Positions 19,959-29,818 are shown, numbered from the stretch's first letter. The stretch is DNA of 64,000 bases from Flavobacteriales bacterium UBA5422 (GCA_002409405.1 DHNG01000030.1:49384-113383), one strand, 5' to 3'. Made by a program: numbers and translations. Notes: a model not told the origin generated them from the sequence alone.

Positions 19959-21776
19959 TTATTTTTTAATCACATTAAACGCAGACTTAGATCCGTTGTT
20001 GTATTCAACATTGATCACATACATTCCGCTTTGCAATTCTGCCAGATCAATTGATGCCTGGTTACCCATGAAGTTAACTTCACGGTTTGCAACCGTTCTT
20101 CCAGAAAGATCCGTTACGGCAACTGTTGCTTTACCATCTAATGGGATAATCATTTTCACTACATCATTTGTCGGATTCGGGTATGCTTTCCCTTCCTGGT
20201 TCAACAAGTTTTGAACGGAAACTGTTGTTGCATCAATTGCACGGATTCCGAATGCAGGTGTTAAATCCGCTCCGAACCCCGCTCCATACCATGTTACTGT
20301 TTGCCCTTCGACAACCTTTAACGGGTTGATCCATTGAGAAGTCAACTGGCTGGTTACATTGTATCTTACAGCTCTGTCATAACCAACATTTAAGTCTTGT
20401 CCGAAATCTGTAATACATGCCAGGTACATTACATTATCCTGCAAAATAATAGGATCTTCGAATTGAAAAGATGCTTCTTCTTTCAATACATTATTTTCAA
20501 ATGTGTATTCAACTGTCCCTAACGAATTTAATGTATAAGCCAATGTTGTGTTTGCTGCATTTGCTGTGTAAACAGCATCCGCATTCGTCCATGCATACAA
20601 TTCAGCAAAAACGAATTTCCCTTCCAATGTACTGTTCGCATCAACTGAATCAACGGAAACGGTTGCATTGAATCCGGTTACTGCTAGTCTGGAGGCATTT
20701 GCATTTCGGAAAGAAGAACAATAAACAACCTCAGAGTAAGATCCTCCGGATGTTGGTGCTGCCGGTTTTACTTGTGACTCTGCTATTGGCTTCAATGTTG
20801 TAGCATCCAAACGGGATCTTGACAGGTATGAGTTATTAATTACAAAATCAACTGAATAAGTGTTGTCATTTGGAAAGTCATCATCTACACCCCCTCCGTT
20901 AATCAAGGTGTATGTCAATGTGTATTTTCCTGCAGGATATGTAGCAAGAGAAAATTGCGGGAACGTCAATGCTTCTCCCGGGAAAATTTCTACGCTATCA
21001 ATTGCATTTCCTGATACTCCATCCAGAGAGAATGTCACATCTTCATTGTACACTTCTGTTCCTGAAGGACCTGTAATAGTAACGTTAGCCATTGCATTTG
21101 TCTGAGTAGCTGAACCAAAGTTATACACTCTTACTCCTAAATCTATGTTAAATTCTGAACCGTTCTGAGCTAACAATGAATGTACTCCGTGGTATTGAGG
21201 TGCAGCAAGTAGTGCTTCATTCAACGCTAAATCATTTGGATACAGACCTGCCTTGTTTCCGATAAATACTTCTACCGGTCCGCTTTGCATTGCGTTTGTC
21301 AGAATCAGTCCGTCAAGACTTGAAAGCATGACTACCGGAATTGTTACACTCAATCCTTCTGTACCTCCGTTCATTCCGATTACTTCCGGATCACGATTTA
21401 AGATAATTACGGCAATTGCTCCTGCATTTTGTGCATTCAATGCTTTGACACCAAAATTACACGTGTTTCTGTAAATAACTGCAATTTTTCCGTTCACTGC
21501 TGCACCGTTTACCAATGCACTACAGCCTTCCGCAGAAATCGGATTTCCTTGTGGGTTTGTACCGGTAGAGCCATCATCAACAATTGCTAATTCCCCCTGG
21601 ACATATACTCCCGGAGTAGAGAAATCCAAAGCCGGGGCCCAGGATTGTGTGGCATCTCCGATTTCAAAATTGTAATTTCCCTCGACACTTGCCGGAGAGA
21701 TTCCTGTCACGGCGATTTGTCCGTTGACAATACAGGTAATAGCACCTGCCAACAATGAAAGTATTATTTTCTTCAT
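19959..21776 (-). CDS. T9SS-exported PA-domain protein, copy 2
   Basis: The 605-residue paralogue of copy 1 has a signal peptide (MKKIILSLLAGAITCIVNGQ), a PA domain (NGKIAVIYRNTCNFGVKALN, AQNAGAIAVIILNRD, IPVVMLSSLDG) and a T9SS sorting domain (KAYPNPTNDVVKMIIPL, ending FNVIKK). The N-terminal third is clearly diverged from copy 1, whereas the C-terminal 290 residues, including the segment SSFRNANASRLAV, are very similar. Each copy has its own terminator. No catalytic residues were recognised; a role in binding or surface adhesion is only a guess. Confidence 0.9.
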   Translation of the reverse strand: MKKIILSLLAGAITCIVNGQIAVTGISPASVEGNYNFEIGDATQSWAPALDFSTPGVYVQGELAIVDDGSTGTNPQGNPISAEGCSALVNGAAVNGKIAVIYRNTCNFGVKALNAQNAGAIAVIILNRDPEVIGMNGGTEGLSVTIPVVMLSSLDGLILTNAMQSGPVEVFIGNKAGLYPNDLALNEALLAAPQYHGVHSLLAQNGSEFNIDLGVRVYNFGSATQTNAMANVTITGPSGTEVYNEDVTFSLDGVSGNAIDSVEIFPGEALTFPQFSLATYPAGKYTLTYTLINGGGVDDDFPNDNTYSVDFVINNSYLSRSRLDATTLKPIAESQVKPAAPTSGGSYSEVVYCSSFRNANASRLAVTGFNATVSVDSVDANSTLEGKFVFAELYAWTNADAVYTANAANTTLAYTLNSLGTVEYTFENNVLKEEASFQFEDPIILQDNVMYLACITDFGQDLNVGYDRAVRYNVTSQLTSQWINPLKVVEGQTVTWYGAGFGADLTPAFGIRAIDATTVSVQNLLNQEGKAYPNPTNDVVKMIIPLDGKATVAVTDLSGRTVANREVNFMGNQASIDLAELQSGMYVINVEYNNGSKSAFNVIKK

Positions 21777-21824
21777 AAGTAAATTTTTAAGTCACCCTAA
21801 AGATAAGCAAATAAACCACATAAA

Positions 21825-21855
21825 CAAAAAAAGAGGACTTTTATGTGTCCTCTTT
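21825..21855 (-). terminator. rho-independent terminator of the sdh operon
   Basis: AAAGAGGAC (21830-21838) pairs with GTCCTCTTT (21847-21855) across an eight-base loop; the minus strand continues with a T tract. It lies 28 bp past the sdhB stop. Confidence 0.9.
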
Positions 21856-21883
21856 ATTATTTAAAAATTAAATTTTACTTGTA

Positions 21884-22633
21884 TTACTCCGCTGTTACTG
21901 CTGCTTTCAGGAATTCCCGGTTCATTCGCGCAATATTTTCCAACGAAATTCCTTTCGGACATTCAATTTCACATGCTCCTGTATTTGTACAGTTTCCAAA
22001 ACCTTCTTTGTCCATTTGCTCTACCATGTTCAACACACGTTGTTGCGCCTCAACCTTTCCTTGAGGAAGTAATGCAAATTGAGAAACTTTTGCAGAAACA
22101 AACAACATTGCAGATGCATTTTTACATGTTGCCACACACGCTCCACATCCGATACATGTTGCTGCATCAAACGCTTTGTCCGCATCGTTTTTCGGAATCG
22201 GAATTGCATTGGCATCCTGTGTATTTCCTGAAGTGTTTACAGAGATAAATCCTCCGGCGTGCTGAATTCTGTCAAATGCCGTACGGTCAACAACCAAGTC
22301 TTTGATTACCGGGAATCCTTTTGCACGAAATGGTTCTACGTAAATTGTATCCCCGTCGTTGAATTTACGCATGTGCAACTGACATGTTGTAACTCCTCTA
22401 TCTGGTCCGTGTGCTTCACCGTTAATAAACATGGAACACATTCCACAAATTCCTTCGCGGCAATCATGGTCAAATGCAACGGGTTCTTTTCCTTCGGAAA
22501 TTAACTGCTCGTTCAAAACGTCCATCATTTCCAGAAAAGACATGTGTTCACTTACATTATCGATCGGATAAGTTTCGATTTTTCCTTTGTCGTTTCTATC
22601 CTTTTGTCTCCAAATTTTTAATGTCAATTTCAT
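21884..22633 (-). CDS. sdhB: succinate dehydrogenase/fumarate reductase iron-sulfur subunit
   Basis: Transfers electrons from the flavoprotein to the membrane subunit of complex II. The 249 residues carry all cluster ligands: C58, C63, C66 and C84 for [2Fe-2S]; C160, C163, C166 (CIGCGAC) and C225 for [4Fe-4S]; C170, C215 and C221 ([14 protein letters not shown]) for the third centre, as in this family. The start [10 protein letters not shown] agrees with Bacteroidota homologues. It is the last gene of the sdhC-sdhA-sdhB cluster but is separated from sdhA by an unrelated four-helix-bundle gene, and is followed by a strong terminator. Confidence 0.96.
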   Translation of the reverse strand: MKLTLKIWRQKDRNDKGKIETYPIDNVSEHMSFLEMMDVLNEQLISEGKEPVAFDHDCREGICGMCSMFINGEAHGPDRGVTTCQLHMRKFNDGDTIYVEPFRAKGFPVIKDLVVDRTAFDRIQHAGGFISVNTSGNTQDANAIPIPKNDADKAFDAATCIGCGACVATCKNASAMLFVSAKVSQFALLPQGKVEAQQRVLNMVEQMDKEGFGNCTNTGACEIECPKGISLENIARMNREFLKAAVTAE

Positions 22634-22659
22634 TGCCTTTAGATTTTAGAAGTCAGACA

Positions 22660-23025
22660 CTAGATCTTAGACGGATTTTTACAGTCCAAGCTATTCTTTA
22701 ATCCAACAATCATTTTTTGTAACTCATGTAATTTTTCTACAATTTCCTTTATTTCTATCTTAAATAACCACCCTGCCAAAATCAGTTGGGTTTCCAATTC
22801 ATAAGCAGATGATAAACTTATATTTAAGAAATGGGTAAACTCTTTATCTGTTGTCCTACCTGAATCCTCCGCTATATTTGAAGGGATAGAAATTGCACTT
22901 CTGTTTATTTGGCTTACAAGAGAAAAACGTTCTTCAGCTGGCAAATTTGATGAAAGAACATAAGAATCTTCTACGATTGTCATCGCATTTTTCCATACAT
23001 TCAATTCTCTAAAATTATGCCCCAT
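22660..23025 (-). CDS. four-helix-bundle protein (S23/23S rRNA intervening-sequence type), inserted in the sdh operon
   Basis: The 121-residue protein matches the four-helix-bundle family named after proteins encoded in 23S rRNA intervening sequences: N-terminal FRELNVWKNAM, central INRSAISIPSNIAEDSGR, then TDKEFTHFLNISLSSAYELETQL and a final helix. No enzymatic activity is known for the family. It lies between sdhA and sdhB, codirectional, 33 bp after sdhA and 26 bp before sdhB. Both flanks carry degenerate short repeats: AGACGTTAG twice upstream, and TCTAAGATCTAG plus TCTAAAATCTAAA downstream, with the stop codon inside them. This suggests a mobile cassette; that part is inference. Confidence 0.9.
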   Translation of the reverse strand: MGHNFRELNVWKNAMTIVEDSYVLSSNLPAEERFSLVSQINRSAISIPSNIAEDSGRTTDKEFTHFLNISLSSAYELETQLILAGWLFKIEIKEIVEKLHELQKMIVGLKNSLDCKNPSKI

Positions 23026-23058
23026 TTTGTCTAACGTCTTTCTTCTGATAGCTAACGT

Positions 23059-25065
23059 CTATTTGTATGAACGTTGTTTCAATTCGATTTCTTTAAATTC
23101 CAGATGCTCTTTGTGCAATACCGGTTCCTGTGGGTTTCCTGTCCACTGCCATGCAGCAGCGTATGTAAAGTTGACATCATCACGCATCGCTTCACCATCT
23201 TCTGTTTGTGACTCTTCACGGAAGTGACCTCCACATGATTCCGTTCGGTGTAATGCATCTATTGCAAACAACTCACCTAATTCCAGGAAGTCTTCCACAC
23301 GTGTTGCTTTTTCCAACTCCGGATTAAACTCATTGATTGTTCCCGGGACAAATACATCTCTATGGAATTCTTCACGGATGCGTCGAATTTCTACAATTGC
23401 TTCTTTTAATCCGGCTTCGTTACGTGCCATTCCTACATTGTCCCACATAATTTTCCCCAATGCTTTGTGGAAGTGGTCAACTGATTTTGTTCCTTTATTA
23501 TGAATGAAATGTTCCAATCTGCGACGTACGTCATTTTCTGCCTCCACAAATTCAGGAAGATCGGTTGAAATTTTTCCTGTACGAATATCCGCTGCCAGGT
23601 AACCTCCGATTGTGTATGGCAATACGAAGTATCCATCCGCCAATCCCTGCATCAATGCAGAAGCTCCCAGTCTGTTTGCTCCGTGATCCGAGAAATTTGC
23701 TTCACCGGCAGAGAAACATCCCTCCACTGTTGTCATCAGGTTGTAATCCACCCAAAGTCCTCCCATTGTGTAGTGAACTGCCGGATAAATCATCATTGGT
23801 GTTTTGTATGGATTGTCGTCAACAATTTTCTCATACATCTGAAACAAGTTCCCGTATTTTGATTCAACTACGGCTTCTCCCAGTTCTCTGATGCGTGTCT
23901 CTGATGCATTCGTTTCATGCAGTAGATTTGCTTTTTCCTGACCGTAACGCATAATCGCAGCATCGAAATCCAGGTAAACCGCTTCTCCTGTTTTGTTAAC
24001 ACCGTATCCTGCATCGCAACGCTCTTTTGCAGCACGTGAGGCAACGTCTCTCGGTACTAAGTTACCAAACGCAGGGTATCTTCTTTCCAGGTAATAATCC
24101 CGGTCGTCTTCTTTCAAATCTGTCGGTTTCAAACGCCCTTCACGAATCGCGATTGCATCTTCCATGTTTTTAGGAACCCAGATACGTCCGTCATTACGTA
24201 GTGATTCCGACATCAGTGTCAATTTAGACTGATAATCTCCTGAACGTGGAATACACGTCGGGTGAATTTGTGTATAACAAGGATTTGCAAAAAATGCTCC
24301 TTTCTTATGTGCTCTCCATGCTGCAGAGGTATTAGATCCCATTGCATTTGTGGAAAGGAAGAATACGTTTCCGTAACCTCCTGTTGCCAACACAACGGCA
24401 TGTCCCGAATGACGCTCCAACTCTCCTGTTACCAGGTTGCGGGCAATAATTCCTCTTGCTTTTCCGTTCACGACTACCAATTCAAGCATTTCGTGACGGT
24501 TGTACATTTTAATTTTTCCTAAACCAATCTGACGATTCATTGCAGAGTAAGCTCCCAACAACAACTGCTGTCCGGTTTGTCCTTTTGCATAAAACGTACG
24601 TTGTACCTGCGTTCCACCGAATGAACGGTTGTCCAGCAAGCCTCCGTAATCACGTGCAAACGGAACTCCCTGTGCCACACACTGGTCAATAATGTTTGCT
24701 GAAACTTCTGCCAGGCGGTGAACGTTTGCTTCACGCGCACGGTAATCACCTCCTTTAATTGTATCGTAGAATAAACGGAAAACAGAGTCTCCGTCGTTTT
24801 GATAGTTTTTTGCTGCGTTGATACCTCCTTGTGCTGCAATAGAGTGTGCACGACGCGGAGAATCCTGGAAACAAAATGCTTTTACATTGTATCCCATTTC
24901 AGCCAGCGATGCTGCTGCAGAACCTCCTGCCAATCCCGTACCAACGATAATTACGTCGATTGAACGTTTGTTTGCAGGGTTTACCAGATCAACATGACTT
25001 TTATAGTCTGTCCATTTATCTTTTAACGGTCCTTCCGGAATTTTAGAATCTAATACGTTTGACAT
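23059..25065 (-). CDS. sdhA: succinate dehydrogenase/fumarate reductase flavoprotein subunit
   Basis: Oxidises succinate to fumarate with covalently bound FAD. The 668 residues include the FAD-binding motif [19 protein letters not shown] near the N terminus, the covalent-FAD histidine region [17 protein letters not shown], the active-site region [12 protein letters not shown] and the late FAD contact [20 protein letters not shown]. The C-terminal [13 protein letters not shown] segment is also typical. The length and motifs fit the quinone-linked complex II of Bacteroidota. It follows sdhC by 18 bp in the same transcript. Confidence 0.97.
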   Translation of the reverse strand: MSNVLDSKIPEGPLKDKWTDYKSHVDLVNPANKRSIDVIIVGTGLAGGSAAASLAEMGYNVKAFCFQDSPRRAHSIAAQGGINAAKNYQNDGDSVFRLFYDTIKGGDYRAREANVHRLAEVSANIIDQCVAQGVPFARDYGGLLDNRSFGGTQVQRTFYAKGQTGQQLLLGAYSAMNRQIGLGKIKMYNRHEMLELVVVNGKARGIIARNLVTGELERHSGHAVVLATGGYGNVFFLSTNAMGSNTSAAWRAHKKGAFFANPCYTQIHPTCIPRSGDYQSKLTLMSESLRNDGRIWVPKNMEDAIAIREGRLKPTDLKEDDRDYYLERRYPAFGNLVPRDVASRAAKERCDAGYGVNKTGEAVYLDFDAAIMRYGQEKANLLHETNASETRIRELGEAVVESKYGNLFQMYEKIVDDNPYKTPMMIYPAVHYTMGGLWVDYNLMTTVEGCFSAGEANFSDHGANRLGASALMQGLADGYFVLPYTIGGYLAADIRTGKISTDLPEFVEAENDVRRRLEHFIHNKGTKSVDHFHKALGKIMWDNVGMARNEAGLKEAIVEIRRIREEFHRDVFVPGTINEFNPELEKATRVEDFLELGELFAIDALHRTESCGGHFREESQTEDGEAMRDDVNFTYAAAWQWTGNPQEPVLHKEHLEFKEIELKQRSYK

Positions 25066-25083
25066 AATCTCACTATTTTTAAA

Positions 25084-26040
25084 TTATTTCGTCAGGTAAA
25101 TAACTACCGGAATGATTGCAAATAATAACGGAACAATGATTGCGAATGCTGTTCCTGTAATTTTAATCAGTTTGTTGTATCTTCTGTGATTTAATCCCAG
25201 TGACTGGAATGCAGAAGCGAATCCGTGCATCAGGTGGAATGCAAGAACCGCCATGGAAACAACATACAGGATCACAAACGGCAAGGCGTACTTGTTGGCA
25301 GAAAGACCAGTTTTGTCTGTTGCTGTAACTCCTTCATCCGATTTGTTGTGTCCGAAGAATGCATATACCACTGAATGCAAATCTTTGTATCCCTCCCCGA
25401 TTTTTGGGTTTTGCCCTTTGGGTTGATAGTTCGGATCGTATTGATTTTGGATTTGTTTGATTTGTTCTTCTGTGTTGTTGTAAAACTCTTTTCCTTTCAC
25501 GGTTACTTCTGAAACAGGAACATACGAACCGTTTGTTGTGTAATATACTTTTACAACTGTGTCCTCTATTACTCCCTGAGAAACCATTCGTGGTTGATAC
25601 ATGTTTTCAGTGTGCAAGGCCATCGGTGCAGATGAAACTTTCATCTTATACCAGAAGTGCTGCATGTGCAAGACGATAAAAATCAAAATAAGCGTTCCCA
25701 GAACCGCCATGCTGCGGGAATACCACTTACTGTTGGTATTCGGTTTTTCATAGGCATACTTAACCGGTCGTGCTTTTTTGTTTTGCACCGTTAATAAGAT
25801 ACCGTCAATCGCGTGGAACAAGATTGAAATGTACGTAAGATAACTTAATACTTTGATGAAAATGTTTGTTCCCATGAAGTGCGCATACTCATTGAAAGCA
25901 CGCTTGGCTTCTACCCCATCTTTCAATAGTTGGAGATTCCCCGCAAGGTGTCCGATCAGGAACACACACAGAAACAACCCCGTTAATGCCATCCACCACT
26001 TTTTGGCAATCGAAGATGATAAAATTGCAGATTTGCTCAT
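25084..26040 (-). CDS. sdhC: succinate dehydrogenase cytochrome b558 subunit, with enlarged loop
   Basis: Membrane anchor of complex II binding two haems b and quinone. The start at 26040 (MSKSAILSSSIAKKWWMALT) gives 318 residues and five helices at about 17-37, 60-83, 110-132, 251-275 and 292-314. Candidate haem ligands are H31, H76, H125 or H128, and H269 or H272. Single-subunit family members are normally near 220-240 residues; the excess lies in the hydrophilic loop 133-250 between helices 3 and 4, which would face the periplasm. It is the first gene of the operon, with a TAAATTTG box 33 bp upstream. Confidence 0.93.
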   Translation of the reverse strand: MSKSAILSSSIAKKWWMALTGLFLCVFLIGHLAGNLQLLKDGVEAKRAFNEYAHFMGTNIFIKVLSYLTYISILFHAIDGILLTVQNKKARPVKYAYEKPNTNSKWYSRSMAVLGTLILIFIVLHMQHFWYKMKVSSAPMALHTENMYQPRMVSQGVIEDTVVKVYYTTNGSYVPVSEVTVKGKEFYNNTEEQIKQIQNQYDPNYQPKGQNPKIGEGYKDLHSVVYAFFGHNKSDEGVTATDKTGLSANKYALPFVILYVVSMAVLAFHLMHGFASAFQSLGLNHRRYNKLIKITGTAFAIIVPLLFAIIPVVIYLTK

Positions 26041-26073
26041 AAATAATAATTGTCTGAAATAAATACTAACCGG

Positions 26074-26081
26074 CAAATTTA
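26074..26081 (-). promoter_or_regulatory. -7 promoter box (TAAATTTG) of the sdh operon
   Basis: The minus strand reads TAAATTTG, matching TAnnTTTG, 33 bp before the sdhC ATG. No TTTG -33 box at the right spacing. Confidence 0.5.
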
Positions 26082-26321
26082 ACAGTTATGTGACTTTATT
26101 ATTCATCTGAAACCTAATTTAGACAGAGTTTAAATTAGTGGGTCTTGCATTTGTTCTATAAACACAGTGTTAATGTGCTAGTATACAGTTTTTTATACTT
26201 TTAATATTCTTGTTTTTAACAAATAGTCCGGAAGATTAAGATTGTTTTAACATTTTTTATCGTTCTATTATAACTGAATCCACTTACTTTTACACTTCAA
26301 ACCAATTTCTACCTGGTGATT

Positions 26322-26864
26322 ATGAAAAAAACAATTGTTGCTTTTACCGGAATTCTACTGTTAGGAGCCTGTTCTCAAAATTCTTCCGAAAAAACTGTAC
26401 AAAAAGAAGTCACTGTTGTTGAGACAGAACAAGTTTCCAATGTAACACCTACCAAATTGCTTTCCATGGAAATTGCCGGAATGTCCTGTGAAATGGGGTG
26501 TGGAAGTGCCATCCGTAAGGGATTATTGGCAACAGGTGCTGTTGAACGCGTTCAATTTGACTTTAAAATGGGTCGGGATGTAAATACAGCAACAATTTCT
26601 TTTGATGATGCAAAAATTTCAGAACAAGAGCTTTCAAAAATTATTTCAGAGTTAAACGACAAGCAATTCACAATCGGATCATCGACTATTTCTGCATACA
26701 AAGCAGAAGAGAAATCGACTTCTTCCTCCGAATCTGAAACAAAAACAAAATCCAGTGGAAGTATTGGCGCTCAGTCTTCTTTTTCTGATCTGGAACAATC
26801 ATCATTCGAAATCAAAACTCCCAACCTGATTGATCTGCTGATTTCGGCATTGGTGAGAAGATGA
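26322..26864 (+). CDS. lipoprotein with heavy-metal-associated (HMA) domain
   Basis: The ATG at 26322 gives 180 residues; a GTG two codons earlier is less likely. A lipoprotein signal ends in LLGAC (Cys19). Residues about 48-125 form an HMA fold with the metal motif GMSCEMGCGSAIRKGL, so two to three cysteines are available for copper or a similar soft metal. A Ser/Thr/Lys-rich low-complexity stretch follows, then a hydrophobic C terminus (IDLLISALVRR). A role as an envelope metallochaperone is plausible but unproven. The stop abuts the convergent tdk stop with no spacer. Confidence 0.85.
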   Translation: MKKTIVAFTGILLLGACSQNSSEKTVQKEVTVVETEQVSNVTPTKLLSMEIAGMSCEMGCGSAIRKGLLATGAVERVQFDFKMGRDVNTATISFDDAKISEQELSKIISELNDKQFTIGSSTISAYKAEEKSTSSSESETKTKSSGSIGAQSSFSDLEQSSFEIKTPNLIDLLISALVRR

Positions 26865-27455
26865 TTATTCATCAATCAATCCTTCATTTACTTTATTAAA
26901 GCACGTTCTGCAAAGGGGCTTGTATTTTTCTACAGCTCCAACCAGTACTTGTTCCTTTTCTGCTGCTGTACGGTGTGAAAATTGAGCAAGGTTTCCGCAA
27001 TCAACACAAATAGCATGTACTTTTGTAACGTATTCGGCAACTGCCAATAAATGTGGAATGGGACCAAATGGCATCCCTTTATAGTCCATATCCAATCCTG
27101 CAATGATAACACGCACGCCGTTTTTTGCCAAATGACTCACTGCAGTAACGATTCCCGCATCAAAAAATTGTGCTTCATCAACCGCCACAACTTGCTCACC
27201 ATTCCAATTTTTTAACAGCTCTGAAGAATGATTGACGACAACAGCCTGAAAGTCGCTTCCCTGATGACTCACAACTTTGTCTTCACTATAACGGTTGTCA
27301 ATTGCCGGTTTGAACAGGATCAATTGTTGATTGGCAAATTCTGCCCGTTTCAGGCGACGAATTAACTCTTCCGTTTTACCGGAAAACATAGATCCGCAAA
27401 TTACTTCTATCCAACCATTTGTACGCCCTCCTCCCGGAAATTGCTCTAAAAACAT
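26865..27455 (-). CDS. tdk: thymidine kinase
   Basis: Type II thymidine kinase phosphorylating thymidine to dTMP in pyrimidine salvage. The 196 residues contain the P loop GSMFSGKTEELIRRL, the DEAQFFD metal and catalytic box, the AGLDMDYKGMPFG segment, and the zinc-binding lasso with CVDCG and CRTC. The C terminus (FNKVNEGLIDE) is of normal length. It diverges from the acidic protein gene at 27627 and ends back to back with the HMA lipoprotein gene. Confidence 0.96.
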   Translation of the reverse strand: MFLEQFPGGGRTNGWIEVICGSMFSGKTEELIRRLKRAEFANQQLILFKPAIDNRYSEDKVVSHQGSDFQAVVVNHSSELLKNWNGEQVVAVDEAQFFDAGIVTAVSHLAKNGVRVIIAGLDMDYKGMPFGPIPHLLAVAEYVTKVHAICVDCGNLAQFSHRTAAEKEQVLVGAVEKYKPLCRTCFNKVNEGLIDE

Positions 27456-27626
27456 ATTTCTTTACTCTTGACAGTTATTAACAATCCGTTTACCATAAAA
27501 TTTACCCGCCATTACCCCGAAGTAATTATATCTGGTTATTTTTACACCATAAAAGTCGTTATTCCGGAGCACAAAATATATGTTTCGTTGGCAACTTTAC
27601 CGAAATGTTGAAAAATCAAAAGGATT

Positions 27627-28472
27627 ATGGCAGAATATCTTTCTCAAAAAGAACTGGTTAAAAAGATCGAATCAAATCTGGAACAATTGGAGTCCGGAAC
27701 TCTTGACTTGTTAGCGATAGAAGCTCATTTGGATTTAGTTCGTGAATTATATGAGCGTACGATTGTCCTTCGTTATAAAGCTTTTGAACATCACTCATCT
27801 GTTGAGATTGCTACTCCTGTAATTCCATCCGTGGAAGAAGTAGCACCGGTTATTGAAGCTCAGGAATTACATGAAGAAGTTCAATCTTTTGAGGCAACTG
27901 ATTCATTCGAGTTTTCAGATCAACCGATTGTTGAAGAAAAAGAAGCAGCTGAAATTGAATTTGATTTCTTCAGTTCACCGGAGCCGGAAGTTGTTGAAGA
28001 ACAAGAACAAACAGCAGAAGAGCCTGCTGCTGATTTTTTTCCTTCAGAAACATCAGATTTGTTAAAAAATGAAGAGCCGGAACCCATTCATGAGGAACAA
28101 GATTCAGAAACAATTGAACCGGCTGTAATCCAGGACAATCATTTTGTAACAGAAGAAGTTACCGCATCCGGAACTTCTGAATTTGTCAATAAAGTATTCG
28201 AAGTGGAACGTGAAATCCGCAACCAGATTGGATTTAATTCACTTCCTTCACTGATTGGTTCGTTTGGATTAAATGAACGGTTATTGTATATTAACGAACT
28301 TTTTGATGGTTCAAGTGAATCTTTTTCAGAATCGATTAAACACCTGGACGCTCGATCTAACCTTTCCGAAGCCGCTGATTACGTAGAAAACATTGCAGGA
28401 AAGTTTAATTGGGATATTGAAAGTGAGACTGTTGAAGAATTTATACAAAAACTCTGTCGCCGCTACGCATAA
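27627..28472 (+). CDS. acidic cytoplasmic protein of unknown function, conserved C-terminal domain
   Basis: The 281-residue product has no signal peptide. Residues 1-55 are helical (VKKIESNLEQLESGTLDLLA), residues about 60-180 are a Glu-rich, probably disordered linker, and the last 90 residues form a helical domain (NQIGFNSLPSLIGSFGLNER, YINELFDGS, WDIESETVEEFIQKLCRRY). Similar C-terminal domains occur in uncharacterised Bacteroidota proteins. The next gene begins inside its 3' end, suggesting coupled translation. Function unknown. Confidence 0.8.
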   Translation: MAEYLSQKELVKKIESNLEQLESGTLDLLAIEAHLDLVRELYERTIVLRYKAFEHHSSVEIATPVIPSVEEVAPVIEAQELHEEVQSFEATDSFEFSDQPIVEEKEAAEIEFDFFSSPEPEVVEEQEQTAEEPAADFFPSETSDLLKNEEPEPIHEEQDSETIEPAVIQDNHFVTEEVTASGTSEFVNKVFEVEREIRNQIGFNSLPSLIGSFGLNERLLYINELFDGSSESFSESIKHLDARSNLSEAADYVENIAGKFNWDIESETVEEFIQKLCRRYA

Positions 28473-29760
28473 ACTAACGTTTTGCGTTTGGATCGTTTTT
28501 TCATTTGGAACTGCTTCCTCTTTCGCACAAGTCGAAGAGGTAAAACGAGTTGTCCAACAATTGTGTTCTCCCGAATTTCATGGAAGAGGGTATGTCAATG
28601 GCGGTGATTCTATTGCTGCTGAATACATTGCTTCCGAATTTCAAAAAGCCGGACTACACAATTTAACACCCAACTATTTCCAGTATTTTTCCTTTCCGGT
28701 AAATACCTTTCCGGGCAAAGCTGACTTTTCTGTTGATGGCCGCAAACTGATTGTTGGCAAAGATATCATTGTTGATCCCGCTTCTCCTTCTTATGAAGGG
28801 CTTCTGAAATACACGATCCTTCCCGCATCCACTATTTTAGATGCCGACAAAGTGATTGAGAAACTTCAGCAAGCTATGTCCGGAGAAATCTTCAACAGCA
28901 TCGCAATTGATTATCGGAATGTACATCCCGACACATTCAAAATCATCAAAGACTTTCAATATGAATTGGTGCAATTCGTTCCTGTAATTATTATTACGGA
29001 TAAAAAATTTGTCTGGTCCGTGGCCGAAAAACAGTTAACCAACCCAATCTTTGAACTGCAATCGGATATCGCAGACGGCACACCCATTCAGGTAAATCTG
29101 AATGCTGTTCTGAAAAAAGAACACCGTGCAAAGAATGTCATCGGGTACCTTCCTGCGGAGAAAAGCACAAAGAAAACCATTGTGTTTACTGCTCATTATG
29201 ATCACCTGGGGCGGCTGGGGCAGGAAACGTATTTCCCGGGAGCAAATGACAATGCCAGCGGGACAGCAATGCTGATTGCTCTTGCCAATTATTTTCGCCA
29301 ACACCGCGTTGACTACAACCTCTTATTTATTGCGTTTGCAGGTGAAGAAATTGGCCTGTTGGGTTCAAAGTACTACGTTGAAAATCCTGTAAAATCTTTG
29401 AAAGACATTTCTTTTTTATTGAATCTGGATATTTTCGGAAGTGGTGAGGATGGTATCACTGTTGTCAATGGAAGTATTTTCCTGGAACATTTCGACCTGT
29501 TGACGGACATCAATGAAGAAAAACAACTACTCACCCAAATTAAATCGAGAGGGTACGCTGCCAATTCTGATCATTACTGGTTTACCGATGCCGGTGTTCC
29601 TTCTTTTTTCATTTATACGATGGGATTGAACCGTCACTATCACGATACAGGTGATACCTTTGAAAATCTCTCTTTTGCAGAAGTCAATGATTTGACAACC
29701 TTACTTTCTACCTTCATCGAACGATTGGATACTGTAAAAATCAGCAAGAAAAAGAAATAA
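28432..29760 (+). CDS. secreted M28-family zinc aminopeptidase, non-ATG start
   Basis: An M28 peptidase with the metal ligands in order: TAHYDHLG, PGANDNASGTAM, FAGEEIGLLGSKYY (catalytic Glu), LLNLDIFGSG and YHDTGDTFENL. An inserted domain at about residues 60-230 is PA-like. The N terminus has a signal-like stretch (LTFCVWIVFSFGTASSFA, then Q). There is no ATG in frame before the mature protein; TTG at 28432 is my choice, with GTG at 28423 and TTG at 28393 as alternatives. It therefore overlaps the upstream gene by about 40 bp. Likely removes N-terminal residues from peptides in the periplasm or outside the cell. Confidence 0.88.
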   Translation: MKNLYKNSVAATHKLTFCVWIVFSFGTASSFAQVEEVKRVVQQLCSPEFHGRGYVNGGDSIAAEYIASEFQKAGLHNLTPNYFQYFSFPVNTFPGKADFSVDGRKLIVGKDIIVDPASPSYEGLLKYTILPASTILDADKVIEKLQQAMSGEIFNSIAIDYRNVHPDTFKIIKDFQYELVQFVPVIIITDKKFVWSVAEKQLTNPIFELQSDIADGTPIQVNLNAVLKKEHRAKNVIGYLPAEKSTKKTIVFTAHYDHLGRLGQETYFPGANDNASGTAMLIALANYFRQHRVDYNLLFIAFAGEEIGLLGSKYYVENPVKSLKDISFLLNLDIFGSGEDGITVVNGSIFLEHFDLLTDINEEKQLLTQIKSRGYAANSDHYWFTDAGVPSFFIYTMGLNRHYHDTGDTFENLSFAEVNDLTTLLSTFIERLDTVKISKKKK

Positions 29761-29818
29761 TTGACACCCGCTGGTCTGTGCCGGAATCTCGCGCACGCAA
29801 AAAATAAATCTATTTTTC

